Source: Bacteroides stercoris ATCC 43183
Lineage (GTDB): Bacteria; Bacteroidota; Bacteroidia; Bacteroidales; Bacteroidaceae
Direction: 5' to 3'
NCBI RefSeq assembly: GCF_025147325.1
Contig: NZ_CP102262.1
Location: forward strand, 62,001 to 126,000
Length of the DNA stretch: 64,000 nucleotides
How positions within the stretch are numbered: the first letter of the stretch is position 1; the number at the start of each line of letters is the position of its first letter. The notes beneath the pieces are model-generated. The model did not search any database and was not told where the DNA came from. It saw nothing but the letters and a program-made list of their open reading frames with translations. Positions 9,601 to 18,111 of the stretch are shown here, one piece after another. Made by a program: the position numbers and the translations under genes.

Positions 9601-11169
9601 TCCCTCACCCTTGGTGGCAATCCAAATGTTGTGCTTACTGTCTTGAAATATGCAATAAGTATTTCCCTTTAACGGTATCCCCGCATGTGATATCGTACCT
9701 GTCTCCGTGAAGTATCCCAGTTCCGTGCGATTCTTATCGTAAATCCTTATTTTGCCGTCTTTCAGTCCCACCCAAAGATTATGCTCCGTGTCTTCGCAAA
9801 GAGCACGCACCTCATTGCTCAATGATTCATACCGATGAGGTTCCGGCGTCATCATACTGAAAAAGGAAGAGCGGAAAGTGATTTTCTCCAGTCCCTTGGA
9901 ATGGGTGCACATCCACAGATTGCCTTGCCTGTCGGAAAAAGCAGAATGGATTTTATTGGAAAAACGCCAGTCGGTATCCGAAAAGCCGTTATAGAAGGGA
10001 CGCAGGCAATTAGCAGCCTTATCGAAACGCGAAAAACCTCCGCCATAGGGATGCACCCAAACAGAACCGAAAATATCTTCGTGCACGTGAAAAGCCGGAC
10101 GGGAACGGTCGGTAGATGTAGGCTCTACCGGGATTACTTCCGTTTTCAGCACTTTTGTCCTCGCATTAAAATGTGCAACGGTTCCCGCAATATCCTGCCC
10201 GAACCATACTTCCGAGTTTCTGTCTATATAAATGGAGTGAACAGGAGCACCCGGCAGACGGGAAGCCGGATAATGAACAGTTGTCTTAGCGGACGCATTG
10301 TAAGTAAAAAAGCCGTCTGTCTCTGTAACCATTATCAGATTATGTTCGTCAATCTTTCCTACAGCCACGATATGTGAGGCACAAGGCAACTGCAATAACA
10401 GAAACCGGCCGTTTTTCTTCTGATAACGCCATACGCGTCCGCTATCCGACCCGAAAAAGATTTCATTTCCACATTCCTGGGCTGTATAAAAAATTTGGCC
10501 GCCTTTCTCTTTCTTCAATGTTTTCTCTACGAAAAAGGACGTAAGGGCACCACTTCCGGCAGCAAGCATCCCCAGCCCGTTGTCAGTCAGCATCCACTCA
10601 TTTCCGGAAGCATCCTCATAAACATCATATACGCGTGCGGCCGGGAACAAACCGTTATCAGCTGAATACATCTCTGGCGAAAGGCGAAAACTCTCCGGAT
10701 CGGTCTTGAGGCGGATAGCCCCTTCTTCCTCCGAAAGCAACCAGACCGAACCGCAAGGCAATACCTTGATTGAAGTTACCACAAACCGGCTTCCTTCTTC
10801 TTTCATGGCAGGAACATGTTCAAATACTTCGGTACGGGGATTAAAACGCCAAGCCTGATTGTCGTAAGTGAGCAGCCACAGAAAGCCGTACCGGTCTTCA
10901 TACATATAGTCCACCCGGTTGTTTGTCAGGTTAATGCGGTTATCAAACTTTGCCTTATAAGTCCTGAAATCATACCCATCGAATTTATTGATGCCATCCC
11001 AAGTGGCAAACCACATATTTCCCTTTCTGTCTTGCAGAATATTCATGACAGTATTCTGCGAAAGTTCCTCTTCGGACGAATAATGGGTAAAGACACACTC
11101 CGGCTGTGCTCCGGACGGTAACGCAAATACAAACAATAAGCCTATGACCAGATATAGAAGTTTTCTCAT
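6697..11169 (-). CDS. Hybrid two-component system regulator (HTCS), first copy
   Basis: This is a one-protein sensor kinase and transcription activator that senses a glycan fragment in the periplasm and switches on a utilisation locus. The ATG at 11169 is chosen because it gives a signal peptide (MRKLLYLVIGLLFVFALP); the ATG 33 bases upstream does not. In order there are: a periplasmic double beta-propeller with many WxAT/WIAT Reg_prop repeats (~30-750), a Y_Y_Y domain ending near ILEGFEKSWNYVG, one membrane helix (~890-920), a HisKA domain with phospho-acceptor His955 in SHELRTPL, an ATPase domain (GIGIA, STGIGLSLVKELVE), a receiver with Asp1268 in SDVMMPEKDG, and a C-terminal AraC-type HTH. 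At 1490 residues it is of full length. It converges with susD1 and is divergent from an esterase gene. Its likely targets are susC1/susD1, by position. Confidence 0.95.
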   Translation of the reverse strand: MRKLLYLVIGLLFVFALPSGAQPECVFTHYSSEEELSQNTVMNILQDRKGNMWFATWDGINKFDGYDFRTYKAKFDNRINLTNNRVDYMYEDRYGFLWLLTYDNQAWRFNPRTEVFEHVPAMKEEGSRFVVTSIKVLPCGSVWLLSEEEGAIRLKTDPESFRLSPEMYSADNGLFPAARVYDVYEDASGNEWMLTDNGLGMLAAGSGALTSFFVEKTLKKEKGGQIFYTAQECGNEIFFGSDSGRVWRYQKKNGRFLLLQLPCASHIVAVGKIDEHNLIMVTETDGFFTYNASAKTTVHYPASRLPGAPVHSIYIDRNSEVWFGQDIAGTVAHFNARTKVLKTEVIPVEPTSTDRSRPAFHVHEDIFGSVWVHPYGGGFSRFDKAANCLRPFYNGFSDTDWRFSNKIHSAFSDRQGNLWMCTHSKGLEKITFRSSFFSMMTPEPHRYESLSNEVRALCEDTEHNLWVGLKDGKIRIYDKNRTELGYFTETGTISHAGIPLKGNTYCIFQDSKHNIWIATKGEGLVKARPQGGGHYKLTRYCHSRDDIYSLSDNNVYCVYEDVKGRIWVATFGGGINYLTHNRGGREIFVNHRNNLKGFPIDNCHKVRFVTGDHRGNIWIATTVGALMVNSDFKKPEDAVFHHYVRVQNDVNSLSNNDVHYILSTRKNELYLVTFGGGLNKLQTIDAAGDAIFKSYGVAEGLPSDILLSIREDNKGNLWMSTENGISKFIPEEERFENYADGHVSPHVRFSEAASAYTSWGDLLFGTSNGVLLFNPDSIRKSTYVPPLVFSKLLIANEDVVPDEKNILKESLDDTRELKLSHEENIFTIRFAALDYTEPAGIQYAYILEGFEKSWNYVGKQRTATYTNLPKGHYVFKVRATNADGVWTDNMRLLDIEVLPSFWETPFAYFLYVLFVLLIIITAVYILFTIYRLKHEVVVEQHMTDMKLRFFTDISHELRTPLTLISGPVEYVLEHTQLPADAREQLQVVERNTNRMLRLINQILDFRKIQNKKMKMQVQRVNVVAFTRKIMENFDSVAEEHHIDFLFETEKPELYLWVDVDKYEKIIFNLLSNAFKYTPNGKMIKVFIHEDEETVSIGVQDQGIGIAENKKKSIFVRFENLVDRNLFNPSTGIGLSLVKELVEMHKALITVDSKLGEGSCFKIDFMKGKEQYDESVEFMQDDITVGLEAYHRQTADTEDAQSSQPETGSQEKGGGDASKDLMLLVEDNSELRIFLRSIFASEYRIVEAANGMEGLNKALKFLPDIIISDVMMPEKDGIAMTRELRADMTTSHIPIVLLTAKSSIESKLEGLEYGADDYITKPFSATYLKARVKNLLAQRQKLQTLYRQNLMQAGAVAAVADEQSIGNVQDNPQTDKSAAMSPNDRKFMDKLIELMEKNMDNGDLVVDDFVQELAVSRSVFFKKLKTLTGLAPIEFIKEMRINRAAQLIATGEYSMTQISYMVGINDPRYFSKCFKQKKGMTPTEYRDKVLK

Positions 11170-11189
11170 AACATATTCGTTCTGTGGGG

Positions 11190-11197
11190 TAAAGATA
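11190..11197 (-). promoter_or_regulatory. Probable -7 box of the first HTCS gene
   Basis: On the minus strand TATCTTTA is one base off the TAnnTTTG consensus, 21 bases before the HTCS start codon. Confidence 0.4.
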
Positions 11198-11218
11198 CGC
11201 ATTTCGCCGAAAATATCG

Positions 11219-11226
11219 TATATTTG
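11219..11226 (+). promoter_or_regulatory. -7 box of the esterase-HTCS2 transcript
   Basis: TATATTTG matches TAnnTTTG and lies 20 bases before the ATG at 11247, giving a short leader. It is divergent from the first HTCS gene. Confidence 0.55.
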
Positions 11227-11246
11227 TCATTATTTTAAATACCACT

Positions 11247-12404
11247 ATGAAACCAAGCGTTATACTTTATGCTGTTTTCCTTACCGTAAGTCTGGGTATA
11301 AAGGCTCAACAAGTTGATACGGTAAGTTATGAAGTGACAAAAAACATGCCCGTTTTCTACGAGCAACTGAAACAGCAACTTACCTATCCCGCAGCATGGG
11401 GAAAGTCTACCACAAAAGACTTCGGGAAATGGAGAATCGAAACACGAAATGTAGTGATGGAGTGCATGCAGAATCTGCCACCTGCTCCCGCGAAATACGA
11501 TATGTCTGTCGTCGGAACAGAGCAGCGGGCGGGATATGAAGCCCGCAAGATATGGTTTAATGTTTCGGAATGGTCCCGCATACCGGCTTATTTATTGGTT
11601 CCTGACGGAAAAGGGCCTTTTCCGGCTGTGATAATGCTGCACGATCATGGAGCACACTTTTCCATCGGCAAAGAGAAAATGGTACGTCCTTTCGGGGTCT
11701 CACCGGAAATATCGGCTGATGCCGAAGATTGGGTGGTCCGTTGTTACGACGGACAATATACCGGAGATTACTTTGCACAAAACGGTTACGTAGTACTGTC
11801 TATTGACGCCCTGTTTTGGGGAGAACGCGGACGAAAGGAAGGAGTAAGTTATGACGGACAGCAGGCACTGGTTTCCAATTTCATGCAAATGGGAGCATCC
11901 TGGGGGGCTTTTATCAACATGGATGATGTGCGTAGTGCCGAGTTTCTGGCTTCACTGCCAATGGTAGATAAAAACAGGGTCGGTTGTTTGGGATTCTCTA
12001 TGGGAGCCTACCGTTCCTGGATGCTGGCTGCGCTGACTGATTGTGTAAAAGCATCCGCTTCCATCTGCTGGATGAATACCACAGAGCATCTGATGACGCT
12101 GACTAATAATCAGAATAAGGGCGGTTCCGCCTTTTCAATGCTGATACCCGGCCTACGCCGCTACCTCGATTACCCGCACGTGGCAAGCATTGCATGTCCC
12201 AAACCAACCTTATTCTTCAATGGTACCCAAGACAAACTATTCCCTGTAGAAGGAGTAAAAGATGCCTATAGCATCATGCAGTCTGTTTGGCAGAGCCAGG
12301 AAGTCTCCGACCGTCTGGTTACTAAAATATGGGAAGAGAAGCACTTTTTCAATAAAGAGATGCAACGGGAAACTTTGGAGTTCTTTAATAAATGGTTGAA
12401 ATAA
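11247..12404 (+). CDS. Exported alpha/beta-hydrolase esterase (first copy)
   Basis: This is a predicted periplasmic serine esterase of the large abhydrolase/acetyl-xylan-esterase-like group. A signal peptide (MKPSVILYAVFLTVSLGIKA) is followed by an alpha/beta-hydrolase fold with an oxyanion-region HDHG, nucleophile Ser251 in GFSMGA, an acid in NGTQDKLFP and a late histidine in EEKHFF. It is strongly related in layout to the second esterase at 16955-18097; both share the block GKEKM.RPFGVS and the phrase FWGERGRKEG. Its likely role is removal of ester groups (acetyl or similar) from pectin oligosaccharides so that later enzymes can act; the exact substrate is inferred from context only. It is followed after 20 bases by HTCS2, so the two probably form one transcript. 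Confidence 0.8.
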   Translation: MKPSVILYAVFLTVSLGIKAQQVDTVSYEVTKNMPVFYEQLKQQLTYPAAWGKSTTKDFGKWRIETRNVVMECMQNLPPAPAKYDMSVVGTEQRAGYEARKIWFNVSEWSRIPAYLLVPDGKGPFPAVIMLHDHGAHFSIGKEKMVRPFGVSPEISADAEDWVVRCYDGQYTGDYFAQNGYVVLSIDALFWGERGRKEGVSYDGQQALVSNFMQMGASWGAFINMDDVRSAEFLASLPMVDKNRVGCLGFSMGAYRSWMLAALTDCVKASASICWMNTTEHLMTLTNNQNKGGSAFSMLIPGLRRYLDYPHVASIACPKPTLFFNGTQDKLFPVEGVKDAYSIMQSVWQSQEVSDRLVTKIWEEKHFFNKEMQRETLEFFNKWLK

Positions 12405-12424
12405 ATCTCGTTTGGAATCCAATC

Positions 12425-15400
12425 ATGAAACGAATCGGAATACTATTCACTTTTTGTATACTCAGCATCACTGTATGTCTAGCGCAATTGCCACACACCT
12501 TTACACAATATACTTCTAAGGATGGACTTGCACAGAAAACCATACAGGGAATTATGCAAGACCATAAAGGAATTATGTGGTTCGCCACATGGGATGGACT
12601 TTATAAATTTGACGGATATACATTCAAGAACTATAAAGCACAACCGGGAGATAGTATCGGACTAAGCAACAACCGCCTGGACAACATAAAAGAGGATAAA
12701 TACGGCTATATCTGGGTGCGAAGCTATGACCACCAGGTTTATCGGTTTAATCCAAGAACCGAACAATTTCAGGCAATTCCTTATGGAAACTATCTGTCTC
12801 AGGACATATATGTGCTTTCATGTGGAGATGTATGGGTAGTTACTGCACTCAATGAATTAATCCGCATAACCATTCAGCCCGACACCCGGGAAATGAAAGC
12901 TACCAATTTCTTCAAGTCTCATCAAATCTCATCTTCAGAACGAATTAACTCTATCTTTCAAGATAAGCAACAAAACCAGTGGATACTTACAGAAAACGGG
13001 TTATACAGGTTGAGCAAGGATAAGGAGGAAGAGCAACTATCCTCCTACTTCGTCTCTCCCTCAGCCAAGGATAAGCAACCCTTTTACGATGCATTAGAGA
13101 ATGAGCATGCCATTTACTTTACCTCCAAACGAGGTTGGATGTACGAATACCACCCCGATAACGGTCAGTTTTCACGACAAGAATTCACCACCCACTCCTC
13201 TATAAAGTCTGTCCGGCAACTAAAGCACGATAAACTATTTATCGGTACAGCATCCGACGGCTTCTTCATTCACGACCTCAAGAACAAAAGTTTTCGCCAT
13301 TACAACACCTCCACCTGCTCTTCATTAAGGGATAATCAGATAAAGGAAGCATATGTAGACTCCAACGGAGAAATCTGGATACGCCTGCAAACTAAAGGAG
13401 TAACACATTTCAACCCGGAAAACGAACAATTCGATTTCTTCATTCTAAAAGATAAATATGGGAAAGATATAGTTGATTCCCGCCCCGAGATGTATATCTA
13501 TGAAGATATAAACGGAGCTTTATGGCTGCACCCCTCCGGCGGTGGATTTGCCTGGTATGACCGTAAAAACAATCGGATAAAGCCCTTTTATAACCCAGCT
13601 TTACAATCCGGATGGAGCTCCGACAATAAAGTCACCGCTATTTTCACTGATAAACAAGGTAATCTATGGTTGGGGTCATATGGAAACGGGCTGGAGAAAG
13701 TATCTTTCAATACCAACCACTTCCATCTTTTAACAGCCGCTCCGGATGATCCGGAATTTCCCGGCAGCAACATTCGTGCTATCTATCAAGACCGTGACGG
13801 ATATCTATGGACCGGAAACAAAGATAAGATAGTGCGGGTTTACGACAAAGAACAACGCTACATAGGTAATCTTACAGCACAAGGAACCATTTCTCCCCAC
13901 GCCACAGATGAGTTGGGCATTGCCTATGCCATCACGCAGGACCATGAAGGAACTATCTGGATTGGTACCAAAGGCAACGGGCTATTTGCAGCCACTCCCC
14001 AAAACAAACCATTGACCTATCGCCTGAAGCAATACACAGCCGATACTGACAACATATACAGTCTGAGTGGTAATGAAATCTATAGTTTGTATGAAGATAA
14101 ACAGCAACGAATTTGGATTGCAACATTTGAGGGCGGAGTAAACTATCTGGAAAAAGGAGTGAATGAAGAATCCGCCCGGTTCATTAACTACCGGAACCGG
14201 TTAAAAAACTACCCCATTACCCAGTGTAACCGCACGCGCTTCATAACTTCTGATACCCAAGGCAATATCTGGATAGGTAGTGCCACAGGATTGCTGATGT
14301 GCGAAGGAGATTTCAGCGAACCGGAGAAGATCACTTTCCATCGCTATAGCCGCATACCGGGTAACCCGCAAAGCCTCAGCAATAATGATGTGCACAATAT
14401 CTTTTTCACTCAAAAAGGAGAAATGTATGTGGCTACTTTTGGAGGTGGGCTGAACAGATTACTATCACTCAACAAAGAGCAGGCCACATTTAAAGCCTAT
14501 ACCATGAAGAATGGGCTTCCCTCAGACGTGTTATTATCCATCGAAGAAGATGCAGACGGCAATTTGTGGTGCGCCACCGAAGAAGAGCTTTGCAAGTTTA
14601 TACCGGATACGGAGAAGATCACAAACTACCCTTCCAGAGTTTTTCCGAGACGAATTAATTTCAGCGAAGGAGCTGCGCTACGCACACATTCCGACTATCT
14701 GATGTTCAACACTGTGAAAGGTATCCTTTATTTCTTTCCAGATTCAATCCACACCAGCACTTATACTCCGCCAATCATTTTTACCCGCCTGCAGCAAGCG
14801 GAAAAGACGGTAACACCCGAAGAAGGCGGCATACTAATCACCCACATTGATGATACCCAACTCCTGACATTGCCACATGACAAGAATGGATTCAGTATTC
14901 AGTTTGCAGCGTTGGACATGAAATACCCTGATAACATTTCTTACTCCTACCAACTGGAAGGGTTCGAAAAAAACTGGAATGATATAGGGAACCAGCGCAC
15001 CGCCACTTACACCAATCTTCCCAAAGGACATTATACCCTGAAAGTTCGCTCCACCAACAGTGACGGCGTATGGGTAGAAAATACACGCACATTGCATATC
15101 ACTGTGCTCCCCTCTTTCTGGGAAACCCCTTGGGCGTATCTTCTCTATGTACTCTTCATCCTGTTAGTCATTTTCACAGCCGCCTATATTCTCTTTACCA
15201 TTTTCAGGCTTAAGCATAAAGTCTCTGTCGAGCAAGAGATTTCAGATATCAAGCTACGTTTCTTTACGAACATCTCTCATGAACTGCGTACCCCGTTGAC
15301 CCTGATTGCCGGTCCCATAGAGCACGTATTGCAACATGGTAAGCTAGATAATGAAGAAAGGGAACAATTGATGTTAGTGGAACGTAACACGAACCGCATG

Positions 15401-16846
15401 CTTCGCCTTGTCAATCAGATACTGGACTTCCGCAAAATCCAGAACAAGAAGATGAAAATGAGAGTGCAACAGATAGACCTTATCCCCTTCACCCGCCAGA
15501 TTATGGAAAGCTTCAACAGGCTGGCAGACGAACATCAAATAGACTTTGGAATGACTACGCAAGTCTCCCAACTCAAAATATGGGCGGACCCGGATAAACT
15601 GGAGAAGATATTATTTAATCTGTTATCAAATGCATTCAAATATACGCCTCAGGGCAAGCAAATTAGAGTTATCGTGCAAGATGAAGAAGATGAAGTAATG
15701 ATTGCGGTAGAAGACCAAGGCATTGGCATTGCCGAAAGCAAGCAGAAATCCCTATTCATCCGTTTTGAAAACCTAGTGGACAAGAACCTGTTCAATCAGG
15801 CCAGCACCGGCATCGGTCTTTCGCTCGTAAAAGAGCTGATTGATATGCATCACGGAACGATAAATATCCATAGTAAGCCCGGTGAAGGAAGTTGCTTTAC
15901 GGTAAAACTCCCCAAAGGCAAGGAGCATTTCGACGAAACTGTTGAGTTCATCCTGACTGATTACACCATAACTGATGTTGCTCCGGGATACATGAATGCC
16001 TCACTAACCTCCCTTGCCGAAAGCGAAAGAGAGAAACTAAATAATGAAAAGGAGACCATCCTAATTGTAGAAGATAATCAAGAACTGCGCTTCTTCATCA
16101 AGACCATCTTCATCCAGCATTTCAATGTGATAGAAGCCGAAAATGGAATTATCGGATTGGAAAAGAGTAAGAAATACCTTCCGGATATTATTATCAGCGA
16201 CGTGATGATGCCCGAGAAAGACGGCATTGAGATGGTGCGTGAGCTTCGCGAAGACATGAGCACCAGCCATATTCCTATCGTAATGCTTACAGCCAAGTCG
16301 ACCATTGAGAGCAGAATAGAGGGTCTAGAATCAGGGGCGGATGATTATATTACAAAACCATTCAGCGCAGCTTACCTGAAAGCACGGATTTTCAATCTGA
16401 TTGACCAGCGCAAGAAGTTGCAGGCATTGTTCTGTGCCAGCCTGTTACCCACATCCATCGAGCAACAGCCGGGCGAAGGAAAGGAAGCATCTCCTGCCCT
16501 CTCCCCAAACGACCGGAAATTTATGGATAAAGTAATGAAAACCATAGAAAAGCATCTAGATAACGGCAACCTCATGGTTGAGGATATTGCTAATGAAGTA
16601 AATATGAGCCGCTCCGTATTCTTTAAAAAGCTGAAAACACTGACCGGATTATCGCCCGTTGAGTTCCTAAAAGAAATACGTATGAAACGTGCCGCCCAAC
16701 TGATAGAAACTGATGAATACAGCATGGCTCAGATAGCTTACATGGTGGGGCTTAATGATTCTCACTATTTCAGTAAATGCTTTAAGCAACAATATGGCAT
16801 TACCCCAACTGAGTACAAAGAAAGCCGGAAGCCGAACATGGATTAA
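12425..16846 (+). CDS. Hybrid two-component system regulator (HTCS), second copy
   Basis: It has the same architecture as the first HTCS. The start at 12425 gives the signal peptide MKRIGILFTFCILSITVCLA; an in-frame ATG at 12392 would overlap the esterase end. After the propeller sensor (Reg_prop repeats such as GIMWFATWDGLYKFDG) come a Y_Y_Y domain (QLEGFEKNWNDIG), a membrane helix (~890-915), HisKA with His952, an ATPase domain (STGIGLSLVKELID), a receiver with Asp1259 in SDVMMPEKDG and an AraC-type HTH ending in TPTEYKE. It has 1473 residues. It is a clear paralogue of HTCS1: the linker around the membrane helix (LPSFWETP, LLYVLF) is nearly identical, while the propellers differ more, so the two proteins probably sense different fragments. 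It faces the esterase2-susD2-susC2 genes, which are its likely targets. Confidence 0.95.
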   Translation: MKRIGILFTFCILSITVCLAQLPHTFTQYTSKDGLAQKTIQGIMQDHKGIMWFATWDGLYKFDGYTFKNYKAQPGDSIGLSNNRLDNIKEDKYGYIWVRSYDHQVYRFNPRTEQFQAIPYGNYLSQDIYVLSCGDVWVVTALNELIRITIQPDTREMKATNFFKSHQISSSERINSIFQDKQQNQWILTENGLYRLSKDKEEEQLSSYFVSPSAKDKQPFYDALENEHAIYFTSKRGWMYEYHPDNGQFSRQEFTTHSSIKSVRQLKHDKLFIGTASDGFFIHDLKNKSFRHYNTSTCSSLRDNQIKEAYVDSNGEIWIRLQTKGVTHFNPENEQFDFFILKDKYGKDIVDSRPEMYIYEDINGALWLHPSGGGFAWYDRKNNRIKPFYNPALQSGWSSDNKVTAIFTDKQGNLWLGSYGNGLEKVSFNTNHFHLLTAAPDDPEFPGSNIRAIYQDRDGYLWTGNKDKIVRVYDKEQRYIGNLTAQGTISPHATDELGIAYAITQDHEGTIWIGTKGNGLFAATPQNKPLTYRLKQYTADTDNIYSLSGNEIYSLYEDKQQRIWIATFEGGVNYLEKGVNEESARFINYRNRLKNYPITQCNRTRFITSDTQGNIWIGSATGLLMCEGDFSEPEKITFHRYSRIPGNPQSLSNNDVHNIFFTQKGEMYVATFGGGLNRLLSLNKEQATFKAYTMKNGLPSDVLLSIEEDADGNLWCATEEELCKFIPDTEKITNYPSRVFPRRINFSEGAALRTHSDYLMFNTVKGILYFFPDSIHTSTYTPPIIFTRLQQAEKTVTPEEGGILITHIDDTQLLTLPHDKNGFSIQFAALDMKYPDNISYSYQLEGFEKNWNDIGNQRTATYTNLPKGHYTLKVRSTNSDGVWVENTRTLHITVLPSFWETPWAYLLYVLFILLVIFTAAYILFTIFRLKHKVSVEQEISDIKLRFFTNISHELRTPLTLIAGPIEHVLQHGKLDNEEREQLMLVERNTNRMLRLVNQILDFRKIQNKKMKMRVQQIDLIPFTRQIMESFNRLADEHQIDFGMTTQVSQLKIWADPDKLEKILFNLLSNAFKYTPQGKQIRVIVQDEEDEVMIAVEDQGIGIAESKQKSLFIRFENLVDKNLFNQASTGIGLSLVKELIDMHHGTINIHSKPGEGSCFTVKLPKGKEHFDETVEFILTDYTITDVAPGYMNASLTSLAESEREKLNNEKETILIVEDNQELRFFIKTIFIQHFNVIEAENGIIGLEKSKKYLPDIIISDVMMPEKDGIEMVRELREDMSTSHIPIVMLTAKSTIESRIEGLESGADDYITKPFSAAYLKARIFNLIDQRKKLQALFCASLLPTSIEQQPGEGKEASPALSPNDRKFMDKVMKTIEKHLDNGNLMVEDIANEVNMSRSVFFKKLKTLTGLSPVEFLKEIRMKRAAQLIETDEYSMAQIAYMVGLNDSHYFSKCFKQQYGITPTEYKESRKPNMD

Positions 16847-16872
16847 CGGAAAGATATCGAATGCATTTTGCT

Positions 16873-16902
16873 CCTTCTCTGGCAAAACCTTGCCAAAGAA
16901 GG
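16873..16902. terminator. Hairpin between convergent HTCS2 and esterase 2 genes
   Basis: Arms CCTTCTCTGGCAA and TTGCCAAAGAAGG pair with one mismatch around a 4-base loop. A second smaller hairpin (TTGCC/GGCAA) follows at 16912-16929. There is no long T-run, so termination is inferred from the convergent layout. Confidence 0.5.
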
Positions 16903-16954
16903 GGCTAAATGTTGCCAAGGCTGCGGCAAGACACCTTTGCTACCAGCCTTTGAT

Positions 16955-18097
16955 CTACAGACTTTTATTCAAGAATGACAAAACAGCTTCCTGCACCTTT
17001 ATCCCGCAGTCATGCGGCATATCCCATAACTCAGTAACAAGTTTATCACCTGCCGAACGGCTTTCCCATACCTTCCTCATTTCGGCAAAAGCCGCATTGA
17101 CACCCACCGGAGGAAACAATTTATCATGCTCGCCATTCAGGAAAAACATGGGCTTGGGACAAGCTATGGAAGCGATATGCGGATAATCCAGATAACGTCT
17201 GATACCCGGCAACATATTGGCAAAGCCTCCTCTTTCGCGTCCATACTCCCACGAGAACTGGCAATCCGTAGTCACCATCCAGCAAACTGCTGCACCTGCC
17301 TTTACTTTATCTGTCAGCGCCGAAAGCATCCAGGCACGGTAAGCTCCCATGGAGAAGCCCATACAACCGATGCGTTCAGGGTCAACTTCCGGCAATGTCG
17401 CCAGGAAATCAGTGGTATACATGTCTTCATAGTTCATAAAAGCACTCCAACTACGTCCCAACATCATAAAGTTACCCGCTACAGCCATATGACTGTCACC
17501 GTCAATCCCTTCTTTACGCCCGCGTTCGCCCCAGAATATGGCATCAATAGAGATAACCACATAACCATGAATCGCCAGATAATCGCCTACATATTGCCCA
17601 CCATAGCATTGTTTAGCCCATGCATCAGCATCAGCTAACACCTCAGAAGACACACCGAAGGGACGGATCATTTTCTCTTTACCAATTGTATAATGACCTC
17701 CGTGGTCATGAAGAAGTACAACTGCCGGAAATGGTCCTTCGCCGTCAGGAACCAGCATATAGGCATTCACACGCGAATAGCCCGTCAGGTTGAAACGCAG
17801 TTTCCTTGCTTTATACCCATCCCGTTGTTCTTCCGCAACTACCTCCAATTTATAATCAGTAGTATAAGGAGGCGGGGCCAACATGGCATCCAGCACTGCA
17901 TTACGCGCCTTCTTACGCCATTTCTTAAAGTTCTTGACCGGACTGTTTCCCCAAGCCATAGGGTACGTCAACTCTTGCTTTAGCTGGTCCAAAAAAACCG
18001 GCATCTCTCTCTCCAGCTCGTAGCCGGATAAATGCTGAGAAAGGGCAGCCACCGAAGTGACCAGCCCTAACACGCAAAGAATGATAGTTTTTATCAT
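16955..18097 (-). CDS. Exported alpha/beta-hydrolase esterase (second copy)
   Basis: This is a predicted periplasmic serine esterase and a paralogue of the esterase at 11247-12404. A signal peptide (MIKTIILCVLGLVTSVAALS) is followed by HDHGGHYTIGKEKM, nucleophile Ser249 in GFSMGA, an acid in NGEHDKLFP and a histidine in DMPHDCG. Its 380 residues are nearly the same length as the 385 of the first copy. It lies 14 bases after susD2 on the same strand and is probably the last gene of the susC2-susD2-esterase operon. The role is inferred to be deacylation of the pectin oligosaccharide imported by SusC2/SusD2; the substrate is unproven. Confidence 0.8.
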   Translation of the reverse strand: MIKTIILCVLGLVTSVAALSQHLSGYELEREMPVFLDQLKQELTYPMAWGNSPVKNFKKWRKKARNAVLDAMLAPPPYTTDYKLEVVAEEQRDGYKARKLRFNLTGYSRVNAYMLVPDGEGPFPAVVLLHDHGGHYTIGKEKMIRPFGVSSEVLADADAWAKQCYGGQYVGDYLAIHGYVVISIDAIFWGERGRKEGIDGDSHMAVAGNFMMLGRSWSAFMNYEDMYTTDFLATLPEVDPERIGCMGFSMGAYRAWMLSALTDKVKAGAAVCWMVTTDCQFSWEYGRERGGFANMLPGIRRYLDYPHIASIACPKPMFFLNGEHDKLFPPVGVNAAFAEMRKVWESRSAGDKLVTELWDMPHDCGIKVQEAVLSFLNKSL

Positions 18098-18111
18098 ACT
18101 AAAAACATATA